DNA of 56,000 nt from Prorocentrum cordatum (taxonomy: Eukaryota; Sar; Dinophyceae; Prorocentrales; Prorocentraceae), in contig CAUYUJ010015948.1 of assembly GCA_963575745.1 (NCBI GenBank), forward strand, positions 1,211,181 to 1,267,180, read 5' to 3'. This document shows positions 1 to 11,600 of this stretch, one piece after another. A program made the position numbers and the translations under genes. Each line of letters begins with the position of its first letter. The first letter of the stretch is position 1. Below the pieces are notes generated by a model. That model had not been told where the DNA came from. It searched no databases and worked only from the letters and a program-made list of their open reading frames with translations.

Positions 1-3000
1 TTGATCGATTGCGGTCCAGGTTGCAGTGGATCGGGCAATGGGCCTGGTGGGGCTGGCTGTGCTGTGTCATCAGCTGCCCTCCATACGGATGTAGGAACAT
101 TAGGGTCATGACCCAAAGCCACTCGATCCAGTGCATTCTGTTTGAAGAATGTTTTGCATGCCTCGATGTTCTTCTCGTTCTCGGCAGCTGGGCCGATGCG
201 GTGAGAAGACAATCTGTTTTCTTCTGCAATGAGTCTTGATTTGGTCGCATTATCGTCTCCATCCAACTCTTTGATCTGACGTAAGAATTGCTCGAATACA
301 ACCCAAGTAACTGCATGTGCATCTTCAACTGTTTTGACGATCTTGGGTTCTAGAAGTTCATCTTTCTCAAGAGAATGCCAAGATGCCCAAGCCCCAGGGT
401 ATTCTTTGATCAACAGCATAAGGTACTGGAATAAGTCATTGTATGCCATAACCCATGGATCATTATCAGGAAGGGTTTGGTCAGGATCGCTAGGGTCCGT
501 TGCTGGCGTACGTGTAGACCTTCCAGGAGTCGGCTCAGTCGTGTCGCCCGTCTCGGCAGGCAGCGATGCCGGCAATGTGCCCTCGGCACATGACGCCATC
601 CACGCACAATGAGCCATCTCGTTTGCCGTCTGTGTCATCAATGTTGTGAGGCTGAGGTCTCTTTTCCATTCGTTTGTCAACTTTTCTCTGAAGTCGAGGG
701 CTGCCATGATTTCCTTGGCCTGAGTGTAGGCCTGGTTGTCCGTGACAGAAGTCAGCAATGGCGGCCTGAATGGATATGGCTGAGAAGGAAGAGACTGTAT
801 CAATGCGCAAAAATTGCGATAGCATACTGCGTCGCAGAATTGCGTTGTAAACATTGCCATGTTATGGTTATTCTGTTTGGCGTGCCAAGCCTGTGGGGTA
901 ACCCTGTCGTACGTATCCACCCAATGGTCGGATGGAAGAACAGTGATACCACGGTTCTGCATGATAGTGATCAAGTCGCTCGTGTGGTGATCAAAGTTCG
1001 GGTGTACGCCCCATTGCGCTGCTTTTCCAGGTCCCATGACCGTGGGGCAGCGGAAATACTGCATCACATCGACAAAACGTGATACGTCCACGAGCACGTG
1101 TACGGGCATGAGCGTCGGGACGCCGCCCTCACATTCCATCTTTTGGAGCTCGTGTACGTTGGTAGGAGCACGACTGTGATGTCGGCGCATGTCGATGGTG
1201 TTCTGTCCAGGATTAGCACATGCGATGTCGTTCGCACTCCATACTACCATGGCATTGAGTCCCCTGTGATAGTGTCTTTGTTTTATGGATGATGGGAAAT
1301 CATTGGCCCAGTATTCCCAGATGGTCTCGTTCAGCTCGCGCCACTTCTTGATGGAAGCGTTGTCGCTTTGAAACATGAGGCCTCTGGCTTCGCGGATCTT
1401 CCTGATCATATTGCGCTGCTCGAGAGCGTTCTCAAACTGATTGTTGAGAAGAGCGTTGATACGGCTTTCCTCTTTCTCGAAACGTTGCTTGCGTAGTTCC
1501 TCCATTCCGTATCGTACGCCCTCATAACCAGCTTCAGGCAAGAGAACGCAATCTTGACCGATCGGCGTATCATTCTGTCTGAACCATTCCCTGTAATTGC
1601 CAAAAGAGAATGCCCACATCATGATGTCGTCGCGGATCATGGTCGACAGGTGCTCAAGAGTAGCGCCACCCATGTATTCCGCGCGGTTAAGGCACGGCAT
1701 GAATAGCGGAACAAGAGCAGTATTTGATGCTTTGGCGAGGTCGATTCTCTTCTGGGCAGCGTTGAGCTCGTCGATGCCGAAAGTGGGGTACTTCTTGTGG
1801 TTTGCACCCTTAGCCCCTTTCTTCGGATGCATGATCCATGTTGAGTCCGTGTATAAGTTGGTCCATTTGTACGCATGACCCGATGGCCCAAATGCATGAT
1901 GTAATAGTAGTCCCAAGTCCTCTTGTACGAGGGAGTGCCACCCATTGTCTGACAATAGGGTAGAAACCAAGCGACCACCACAGAAAGCACTGTATTTTGC
2001 GTGATCCAACTCGAATGGGTCCACATCATTGCCAGGAGTCATGCCAGGATCATTCGAACCCATGTGGTCAGCAGCGTCGCCGAAGAAGTCGTTGCCCTCG
2101 TTGTATGGTGTCCAACGATAGGTAGGCTCTGTCTCTTGTGGATCATCCAATTTCGCCGCCCAACCATTCGGATGGTCGGATGGTGTTGCCACCGTCTTGG
2201 AGTTTGATCCGATACTTCCAAAGCCTCCGCGCGCAGTCAACCATGTAGTAAACTTGCGGCGGAACTTCTTTGTTTGGGTAAGGTCGGAAAAAGCTCTCGT
2301 GTTGGTGACCAAGTTATCCTCGACGATATGACCGATGTGCCCAGATGTATCCGATGTCCTGGCGATGCCAGGTGGACGAGTAGGTAGCTTGGCCATTGCA
2401 CGATCAATTTTAGGAGCATAGCATGGCGTTACCAATCCATTCTGGTATACATCGGATGGTGCACTCAGACCATTGTTGTAATAGTTTTGCGTATCCGTAA
2501 CGCTGTCCTCGGTGTATTGTCCCAGAACTGCACTGCCAATTTTGGACCAATCGTTGTGAATCATCATCCACTCCGTCTTCAGTATCATAGTAGTAAAGTT
2601 TGATGGTGGACATTTGCGGTCTGATCCTGGGATCGTCGCATTCAAATGATCATGTAGTCCACGAACACTATCTTGTACTGAAGGATTACGATTGAAAAGG
2701 CTGGAAATCATACACATAGCACGCATGAAAGATAGCCACGGCGTAGCTGTGAACGTGTTGTACTCGTAGTTGGCGTTGCCGCCGACGGATCCACTCTCAG
2801 TGCTGGCCCATTTCTTAGCCTCGACGGACGCGAAGCGGGCAAGTTCACGGATAGAAGACTCGTCGGGTACTCGAAGATCAAATTCTCCGCTCCGATCGGC
2901 ACGCCGTTGATGTATGTATATGTAACCATCTTCGGGATCACGAGGACGACCAGTTTGAGCGTGGTACGCAAAGCCCACGCGGTCATCGTCCCTGGCGTTC

Positions 3001-4211
3001 GGGTCGTACTCCTTGTCGTAGCCGATGGGCCAGCCGACGAGGTTGAGCGGCTGTGCCTGATCCATCTCGTGGATGGAGGGGTCGGGATTAGAACCGATCT
3101 CACTTATGTTCGCCTCGCAAGCGGCAAACAGGATGCTTGTAAGCTTTGTAGCTCGAGTCGTAAAATTGCTGCGGTGTGAACGAATAATCAATGTCCTAAC
3201 TCTCTCTGCATCTCGTTGAGGTGAGGGAGGATGGCGAGGATGTCTACCGTGCGGTGAACGTGCGCGTGAACGAGGTGTGCGCGACGCAGTATCTGCGGCT
3301 GGTACGCCATAGTGGTACATGCATGCACATAGTCCCTCATGGTTAGCTTGTCCAACACACTGAAATCCGCATTCTGATCCTACCTCGCCCCATCTTTCTT
3401 TTTCCGTCAGCAATATCTTGCATATTTCTGGGCATCCATTCAATTTAGGAGGTTCCGCTTCATGAGGTAAACCGTCGGGCCTCCGAGGCCCTCGTATCGG
3501 CGGACATTGTATCGGAGTAACAGGAAAAATAAGCGAGTGTTCCAAGAGGTCCTTCCAAAGGTCTGCTTTCTTGGTCTCGAAATGTTTGGTCATCATATCT
3601 GCGATCTGCTCTTTTGTTCCTACATATTTAAGCTCGATATGTTCAATTTGACATGTTTCGCATATCCAATCCAGATTGATACGATGAGTACGATGAAGAT
3701 GACGAAGTGCTGGTGTACGTCCCTTTTGGACAATTTTGATAACGGCCTGGTTATCCTCCAAGACGATAAGTCGTACTTTCGGTGCACTGATCTCTGGAGC
3801 TGGCTCTGGATCCACGTGTAGTACGGTACCTTCATGGGATATTGTACGTCTCTTTGGAGTCGTAGGCAAATCCGTATTTAGCGGTAGTTGCCTACGGCCA
3901 GGAGAAGATCCCCGAGTAGGGGGTGCCTTGCGAGGCGATGGTTTACGCTTCTTTTTGGCTGCCAATGTAGGACACATCGCCGGGTCAACGTGTCGATGGC
4001 AACTCAGGCATGTATTCTTCTCTTTGCATGTTTTGGCAACTCCCACCACGGCTTCCCAGAATGATAGTAGTGGTAACCCTTCCAGTCGTAGTGCGGAATC
4101 GAGAGCAACGATCTCCGATTCAGTAGATGAATGTGAAACAACCGTTTGTTTCTTACATACAGCGTTGACTGGAAAGAACGTATTGGGTCCAACAAGCGCA
4201 GCAAAAACACC
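1..4211 (-). CDS. Element 1: rest of RNase H plus about 1,160-residue C-terminal extension, partial at window edge
   Basis: After the single-base deletion at 4211 the minus-strand frame whose codons start at positions 2 mod 3 is open, by my codon-by-codon reading, down to base 1 with no stop. The first 250 codons complete RNase H: GVFAALVGPN, the Glu in SHSSTESEIVALDSA, then an unusual insert with a Cys/His cluster (NTCLSCHRHVDPAMC), the next Asp in VLEDNQAVIKIVQ (about 3755) and the terminal Asp in EQIADMMTKHF. From about 3480 to the edge follows an extension with no copia counterpart that I recognise: an RS/Pro-rich linker, globular sequence rich in Trp, Tyr and Asp, a Lys/Glu-rich helix (about 1500-1400) and a second globular block. 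Its function is unknown. The 3' LTR must lie outside the window. Confidence 0.8.
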
Positions 4212-5677
4212 GTAGTGGATTTGGATGATGTAATGCAATCAGCGAACGAGGCGTCAGTGAACAGCATGATGGATAACTTGTCTGATGAATCGCCTATCCA
4301 TCCGTGTAAGCAGTGTGTACGCGTCGTTTTGATGTAGCATATCAACCGATGTAGACGTTTGTCACATGTAGTATTCCATTTGGTAATTTCTCTGGCCAAC
4401 ATACATACCGGATGTAGAAGATCGAAACGACAGCAACGTGCCAAGTACAGGATCTTCATTAGTACACTTGCCGCGTCCTGGCCGAGAACGCCCTCGTCTG
4501 AATAGTCGGACTCAGTGAAGGAGGTGTCCTCGATGCCAGGGGTCTCTGCGTCGGGTAGATCATGGTATGTGGCGGGTATGGTATTGGTAGAAGTTGTGTC
4601 GATCGATTTTGCTGGGCTGGATGATCTTGTCCGTGCGTTGAGCACACTAGTAGGTCTGGCGACCGACCCGGAGGAAGATGGCGATTTGGATCGCGAAGCC
4701 CTCGGCGAGTCGGATCGTTTCCGACGTGACCCTTTTCCCTGGGCGCGCTTGGAGGCGCATTCCAGGTACCGCTCAATGCACTGATCTGTAAAACCAAGCA
4801 TGTCATGTCGAATACCACGAACGTGTTTTGCCGTATTGTATTCTTTCTCGTTGTGTGCAGGTAGCATAGGGCGTATTGTGGACATTCTTTTGTCGAAGAT
4901 GCTCTGCGGTACGTCATATGCTTGTTGTCCACAACCCAAATATTGTGAGTATGGAGTAGGTGGATCCAAATCGATACCGCTTTTACGAATATAATCCCAG
5001 CCAGTCTGTAGATTATGAGCTGGGCCGGCCAATTTGAAATCGTCCACATATACTGAAAGTATCAGTCCCAGTTTGTTGTGTCTCCATACACATTCCCATC
5101 CTGAAATAGGCTCGAAACCGACGCTTTCCAAGCATGTACGGCATTTTCGTTCCCAAAAGACACCTGCAAGAGGGTGTCCGTATAGTGCCAATCGCAATCG
5201 GCACACTGGGTTATTGTATTTTGACCATGATGTCGGTTGTCGCCATTTAGGTATAGTAATCCAAGTATCAACTGGATCAATTCGTCCGTCGCCGTATAAT
5301 AATGCCTGCGTGTAAGCTCCAGGTGCGTCACTTTGCTCTCCCGCATATTGCGGTAATAATGCAGTAGCATCGCAAAGTTTGGAAGCCTCTATATGCGAAG
5401 CACTGGAAGCGGCGTCGGCGAATATGGCGGCCAAACCAGTTTCATCTTTGCCTGTATTGCCCTGAACCACCACTCTGCCCTTGAATTTACGTTGATCAGG
5501 AGGAAGTTCTTCATGTTTGACTGAAGATAATTCCAATATATTGAAGAAATGCACCTTTGTTCCATTGCGAATAGCTTGTGACTCAATGTCAGCTTTTTCT
5601 GCCACAGTCTCCAACATCCATGTTTGTTTCATTTCCAATCTCTCGTATTCTTTTCGTAGGGCTTCTTGTGCACGTGG
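4211..5677 (-). pseudogene. Element 1: reverse transcriptase and start of RNase H, same frame after the TAA
   Basis: Direct continuation of the polyprotein: the codons after TAA 5678-5680 are in the same frame. The RVT_2-type palm is visible: SDAPGAYTQA, then LRLALYGHPLAGVFW, and the catalytic YVDD at about 5040-5051, which in Ty1/copia RT binds the two metal ions. RNase H begins with the first catalytic Asp in LFTDASFAD (about 4245). At 4211-4213 one base is missing: the sense strand reads ACT-ACG-GTG where family logic needs one more G, and true RNase H continues in the next frame. The old frame runs on as non-homologous residues to a stop at 4004. The two lesions mean this copy cannot make an intact polyprotein without readthrough and frameshifting. 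Confidence 0.88.
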
Positions 5678-8600
5678 TTATGCGGCAACTTCTTTCTTAC
5701 TCAGGTTTCTGGTAACTAATGCTGGGCGTGACCATGTCGAATCTGGTATTTTATCTCTGTGTGCCGGCATGTAGTTGGTCTCACGTGGCATGGTTGGTAT
5801 TGCTACCGACTGGGTGAACTTGCGTATGAGCGGGTTCAAAGTCCCAAAGTCGGTTCCTTCATTATCCACAAATACCAAAGCACGTTCTTCTCCATCGTGC
5901 TGTTGTGGTAGTTGACGGTAGTATAGTACCGTGGTAATGTCACGTGGCCCACCAGGTAATTTGGCATACAGTATTTCTTTGTTTGTCACGCCTTTGACAT
6001 TCTCGTCGCGGATGACGTCACCATTGTCAGTGTCGTATGTAATCCGTCGTTCCACAGTATTCCATGTGGGTCCGCCTGATGTAGTAGTACGGAAATTGTT
6101 GACCTGTTTATCCTGTCTTGTCCACACTCGCAATGCAGCACGATCACGAATTTCACGGGCTCGTTTAACGTCGTTGGCGTAATCGATCTCTTTCTTTTGC
6201 TGTCCACGGGAAAGTGTTTTCCAATGCTCGGGAAGAACGTGATCAGGACGTGTAGTAGTCTGCACACGTGTCTCGCGTCCACGAACCACCATTTTGCCGT
6301 CTGGCGTTATTTTTGGAAGCTCATAGAACTGAATCGTGCCTGTCCACGGCTCGCTCAGCTCCCTGTGGTCGTTGGCGCTAACACCATCCCAAACATCTCG
6401 GAAGTTACTTTCGCCCTCGAAAGTAGAAGTCGTTTTGAAATCTCGTGTCACGTCGAGTTGGTCAACAGGTACTGGTATATTCATGACGTCGTCCGTTGGG
6501 ATGAATAGTTTCTTTCTTGGGGTACGAATGTGTCTGATGACGCAATATCCACGCTGTTCCCAGTAGTCTGGCTCCGGCGCTGGTGCAGCAACTTCAGAAG
6601 CCGATGTCTGGATATCAACAGCGTTATCTTCCGTTGTCATCATAGACGGATCATCCCATTCTTTAGGGTAAGAAAGTGGAGGATCAGGCATTGGCTTGTC
6701 ACCCAAGGGGCGAGAAGTAGATGCCTTCACCTCGTCGTGTGCCTCAGGGTTATGATGTCGTAGAGTACCATCTTTCACGGGGTAGGTGAACTTGCCATCA
6801 GGGATGATGATGTCTTTGACTCTGTGCACATGGCACAGATCACCATCAGGGTTCTTGGCGTATGTAGCCGTGTCCAAAACAAGGTAGTCACCTGACCATC
6901 GTCCACCAGAGTGTAAGTGGTATCCCATGAATAACCCTTCCCGAGTGTTTTCTTTAAATTTTGCAGTCTCGTTGTTAATCTCGGGGTTGAGGCATTTCCA
7001 AAATATCCGAGCACCGAATGGTATGCAGTGCCCAGGAAAGCTTTCGCCAAATCTTATTTCATGAGCTGTCTTTTCTGCATGCTCCTCGTTGAGGGCAGCG
7101 ACGCCCGTGGATGTATGCACAAAGTTGTGTCCACAGCAAAAGGCTTGCATGGCCTCTTTCCACCATTCGTGTCCCAGACCAGACATATGTAACACAGCTC
7201 TGGTACCAAGGATGACAATTTTGACAACCCGCTCAATCAATCCATTTGTCTGTGGACGATGTGGCGTACTCGTGTCGTGTCTCCATCCCAATTGGCGGCA
7301 AGCTTTCTGAAGCTCTCCAGAATTGTCTGTGTAGATATGCTTCACCTCATCGTTCGCGGCGATGAACTGTTGAAAGGATGCCTTTGTAGTAGCTGCGTCT
7401 TTGTGTAGCGCTGGGTAGGCCATGAAGATGCCAGTATATCTGTCAAGGACAACAAGTGCATATTTGTCGCCATGTTTGTCCGCGGCATCGTCTTTGGCCA
7501 GTACGATATGGTCAGCAGTTAGAGCTTCACCGAACTTCTTCGGGACAAAAGCTTCGTAGGCGTTATCCTCTTCGGTGGGGTCTGCCGGTGGATGTGGTTT
7601 GTGCTGTCGTCTACACGGGGCATTCTGTGCCATCGTACGAGAACAGATCTCACAGTCGGGATGTTTTGGGCTGTGAGTCATGTAATGCATCGGGTCGATC
7701 GGTTTCTTTTGTCTGTTGGGCAGAACTCGATCGTTGTCTGGATGCGTTCGTGTGGGTGTCTCTGTCGGTATGTCGTTGTCTGCTTGAGCTATATCGAACC
7801 CCCCGCATTGTGGAGGAGAACACTGCATCTGAGACGTAGGCGAGTCGGTGGTCGTGTCCACGTTGGTCTCGTCTGTTCTTGTGTCGGGAGGTTCTTCGAC
7901 CGTGATGGTCCGTGCTCCTCCTCCCTCTCCGACATGTGGTCTCTTGGGGCAGGTCCCTATGTGGGGTCGTAGCTCGTCTGCAGTGGTTGGTTGCTCTGTA
8001 GTTTTGCAGCACCAACAAGTGTCGTTACAGCGGGCGGATGAACGCTTTCGCTGACGACGGCGGGGTGCTGACGAAGTGCATAAACGTGGTGGTGGTATCC
8101 GTGTTAAGTCGTCAAGTCGTAACTCTGGCACTCGATTGTTGACTGGAATCTTATACCATTGGCCCCCCGGATCCTGAAGCATGTAGCCCAGCTCAGGATC
8201 CCAAAGCTGTCGAAAGCCATCAACCTCGACCAATTTTCCAACTGATAGTAATGATGGGCAGTCTGGTAAAGCAAGGGCTGAACTATGCAGTCCAACTTCG
8301 GGTAGCCGTATGTCGTAGTGCTCGTTGACGGTACGATCACCATTTGCAGTTTCCAGAATATGCTCTTCGCGAATAGATATGCGATCCGACTCGGTCTGCG
8401 TAAGTTCATGTTTTCCCTGAATATGATGGGCAGAACCACTGTCAAGAACCCAAGACCTTGTCAATGCTGCAGTCGAGCGTGGAGTGTCGACTTGCTTTGT
8501 CGTTGTTGTCGTCTGGGCAGTCTTTGATGACTGCTTGACAGTGTCGTCATGCTTTCGGATCGCAGTTGGTGTGGCCACCGACTCTTTGTTGTGTCGGTAG

Positions 8601-11600
8601 TCGTACAGTTCGTCGTACCATAGTTGTGCCTCTTTTTGACATTCTCGTAAGGCCTCTGCACTATCATCCCACCATTTTTGTGGTAATGGATCTGGTACTT
8701 TGACGATGTCACCCTCATTCGGCAGCTCTTTCCACCTGTCCAGTCTGGCTCTGCCAGATATGGTATGGAAATAGTAGTCCACGTTGCGTACGTCGAAGCG
8801 TATCCGACGACGTATCTTGGTAGATGTCGTTGTGGCCTTGGTGTTGGCCATGAGGGTCTTGTCGCGGATGACGTAGCTGCGGTCTGAACGGCGTGAATGT
8901 CTAAAGTTGGCAGGAGAACGTGCTCTAGTGTTGGGTGAACCACGGGACGATCCGCGGCTCGGATACCGCTTGCCACGTCCTTTGTCACTGCCATATGATC
9001 GATCACGGCCGCGTGGACTGCCACGCCCGCCGCCACGATTGTCTCGTCCTCGGGAGGTAGATCTCGAAGATCTGTCGTAACGACTTCTCGATTGGCTGCG
9101 AGAGTCTTGGGACCTCCTGGATGTCGAACGGGATCGGTCGTATTGGCGTCGGTTGTCACGTCCCTGTCGTGAATCGCTTGCGTAGCGAAACCCCCCGCGT
9201 TGTGAAGACCGTTGGCTTCCTGATCCGCGGGATGGTGATCGGCCACGGCTGTCCTGGCTGGAAGTCCGTGGTCGACTCGGGCTTCGTTCAGGAGTCTTTG
9301 CACCAGGTGCGAGATGAGCGTATTTGCATTTGTCGCCTTTTGTGCACTTGTTCTGTGCGAAATCCTTGCACTGTGCGACGTGCGGGTAGTTACACTTATC
9401 ACCTCTGGTACATGTGTTGCGCTTGGCAAAATCGAAGCAGAACGGCCTTGATGCTGGCTTCTTGTGATTCGCAGGAGTGGACATACTACGGCGGGGGTTG
9501 CCACCAGCCGTTGATGTTCTGGAAGATTTGTTGTTCTTCCAATCCCTGGAATATGTATGTAAAGCCTTGCACCGTTCACCATTGCGACAATTGCCTTTCT
9601 TCCATGCAACGCACACGTTGACCTGAGATCGTGTCTCGTGTTCGTACCGTAGCTTGTTTTGATTCTTCTCCAATTGTTTAATCTCCAGTATGTCCAGGAC
9701 ACGCTGTCGAAGCCAACCGTAGGTACGATTCGGGTCGCTCATCTTCATGCGCTGGTACTCGTACATGTCTTGTTTCATCCATGCATGTCTACGAATCTGT
9801 GTGCGGAATAGCGATTCCAATATCTTTGGATCGGGTACTTCTCGGCATTCCAAGAGTAAGGCGTCCCAATCGGTAATGAAACGTTGCAAATCTTCGTCTC
9901 TCATCCTCAGTTCTTTAAGGCGCTCGAAATCGTGCAGGTCGTCGTCGACGTCTGTCACTTTGTAGGACTGTAGGATATGCCAGTATATCTGGCGTCCTTT
10001 GAGCATGCGTCCTGCTTTGTGCTCTCTGGTCTCGATGAGCCTGATTTGGTAGCGTAAGTCTGAGGATAAGATGTCGCTCAGAGCGGTTGCGAGTTTGCAA
10101 TCGATGCTCTCAAAGTCTCCACTGTCTTGTAAATCCTCGAATGTGCATTCGGGTTGTTCTGCCACGCATAGGAAGGCGTATGCTTTGGATGGTCGCCCTG
10201 AGGCGGCCCCGAAGTTCTTCCGCACTCTTTGCTGCCACTCCAGCAGCTGCGTGATCTTAGGCAAGACAGGTACACGGACGGTGTCTGACTCCTTGATAGG
10301 CGTCGTAGTATGGACCGACACCGCAGACGCTGGCTGCGAGGGTATCGGTGCACCGTCGATGGTTGGTTCTGTGCGCACAGGAGACACATGGCGTGTCTGT
10401 GCAGAAGCTGCCGCGGAGGCTGCTCCTGGAGATGTGCGTCGTTGTTGTCCTGCTGAAGCTTGTGGTGCTTCGGCGGACACTGCCGTCGGCCTGTGCGGGT
10501 CGGCTGCAGGTCGAAGGTGAATGTTGGTGTCGTTAGTGTGGTCGATCAGCTGATTCGTCCAGCTCGTCATGTCTTCTTGTATTTGACCCACCTTTTGGCG
10601 TGTATACTCATCAGTATCCCGAGACCGTTGGGAATACCGATCAAGCCGATGCTCGCATGCTCGGAGACGGGCGCTTTGTGCCTCCACCTCGCTTTCCAGA
10701 CGTGCGAGATAACTCTCAACACGTACCTTCTCAGTATCTCTTTCATGAATAACCTGGGAGAGCTCTAACTGCGTGTGGTCCGCCGCCTTCTCAACCTCCT
10801 GCAACCTGTCAGTGAGGCGGGCGAAATCGTAAACCGTGGGAGGAGAATCCAGCTGATCAGTCTGGGCTCGTCCGACACGCAACTCTGCCAGGGCGTCCTG
10901 TACACCAGGGAAACGCTGCTCTATGTCAGAGATCCGGTTAGCGAGTGGCTGCACGACAGCGTTGGTCGCATCAAGCCTTTGAGTGATGACTCTCTCAGTA
11001 CGCTGCAACATGTCGATCAGGTTCGACGAGTTTGTGTGTGCTTCGGTACGAAGCGTCGCCGTAGTGTGGTCTAGGTAAGATCGAAGATCATTGATCTGAG
11101 ACTGAACGTCGCCGAGGTCTGTGGCCTCGGTTGGGGTTGGTCGGTTACGGAGCTGGTCGTGGATCTCATCGTGTAAAATCCTGACCGCAGAAATGCCTGT
11201 GTCGCGTACGATCACAAGTTGTTGCTCCATCTGCGCGAGATAGTTGCGCAGGTTCTCGACCATCGCCGTTCGTTCACCTGAGTGTGACACCTCACGATCA
11301 ACCTGGTACTGCAGTTCTCCTATGATGCGTCTATCTTCGGCGATCCTGGAATCGATGATCCCTAAGGCGCCGTCAAGATCGCGGCGTATGGCTGCAGTAT
11401 CCGTGGCATTCGTCTGAACGCTCTGTAGTAGTCCAGAGTATTGGCTGGACACGAAGGTTTCAACCTGGTCTCTGAGCTCAGCTATGTCACCTGCGGCGGA
11501 CGTCTCCGCCAGCTGGTCGTCTGAGATGGAGAGGTGGGGAGCGTCAGCTTCCCTGTGTCCCCTGTCGCGGGGAGTGCATGGCCTCTGAGAGGCAGTACGC

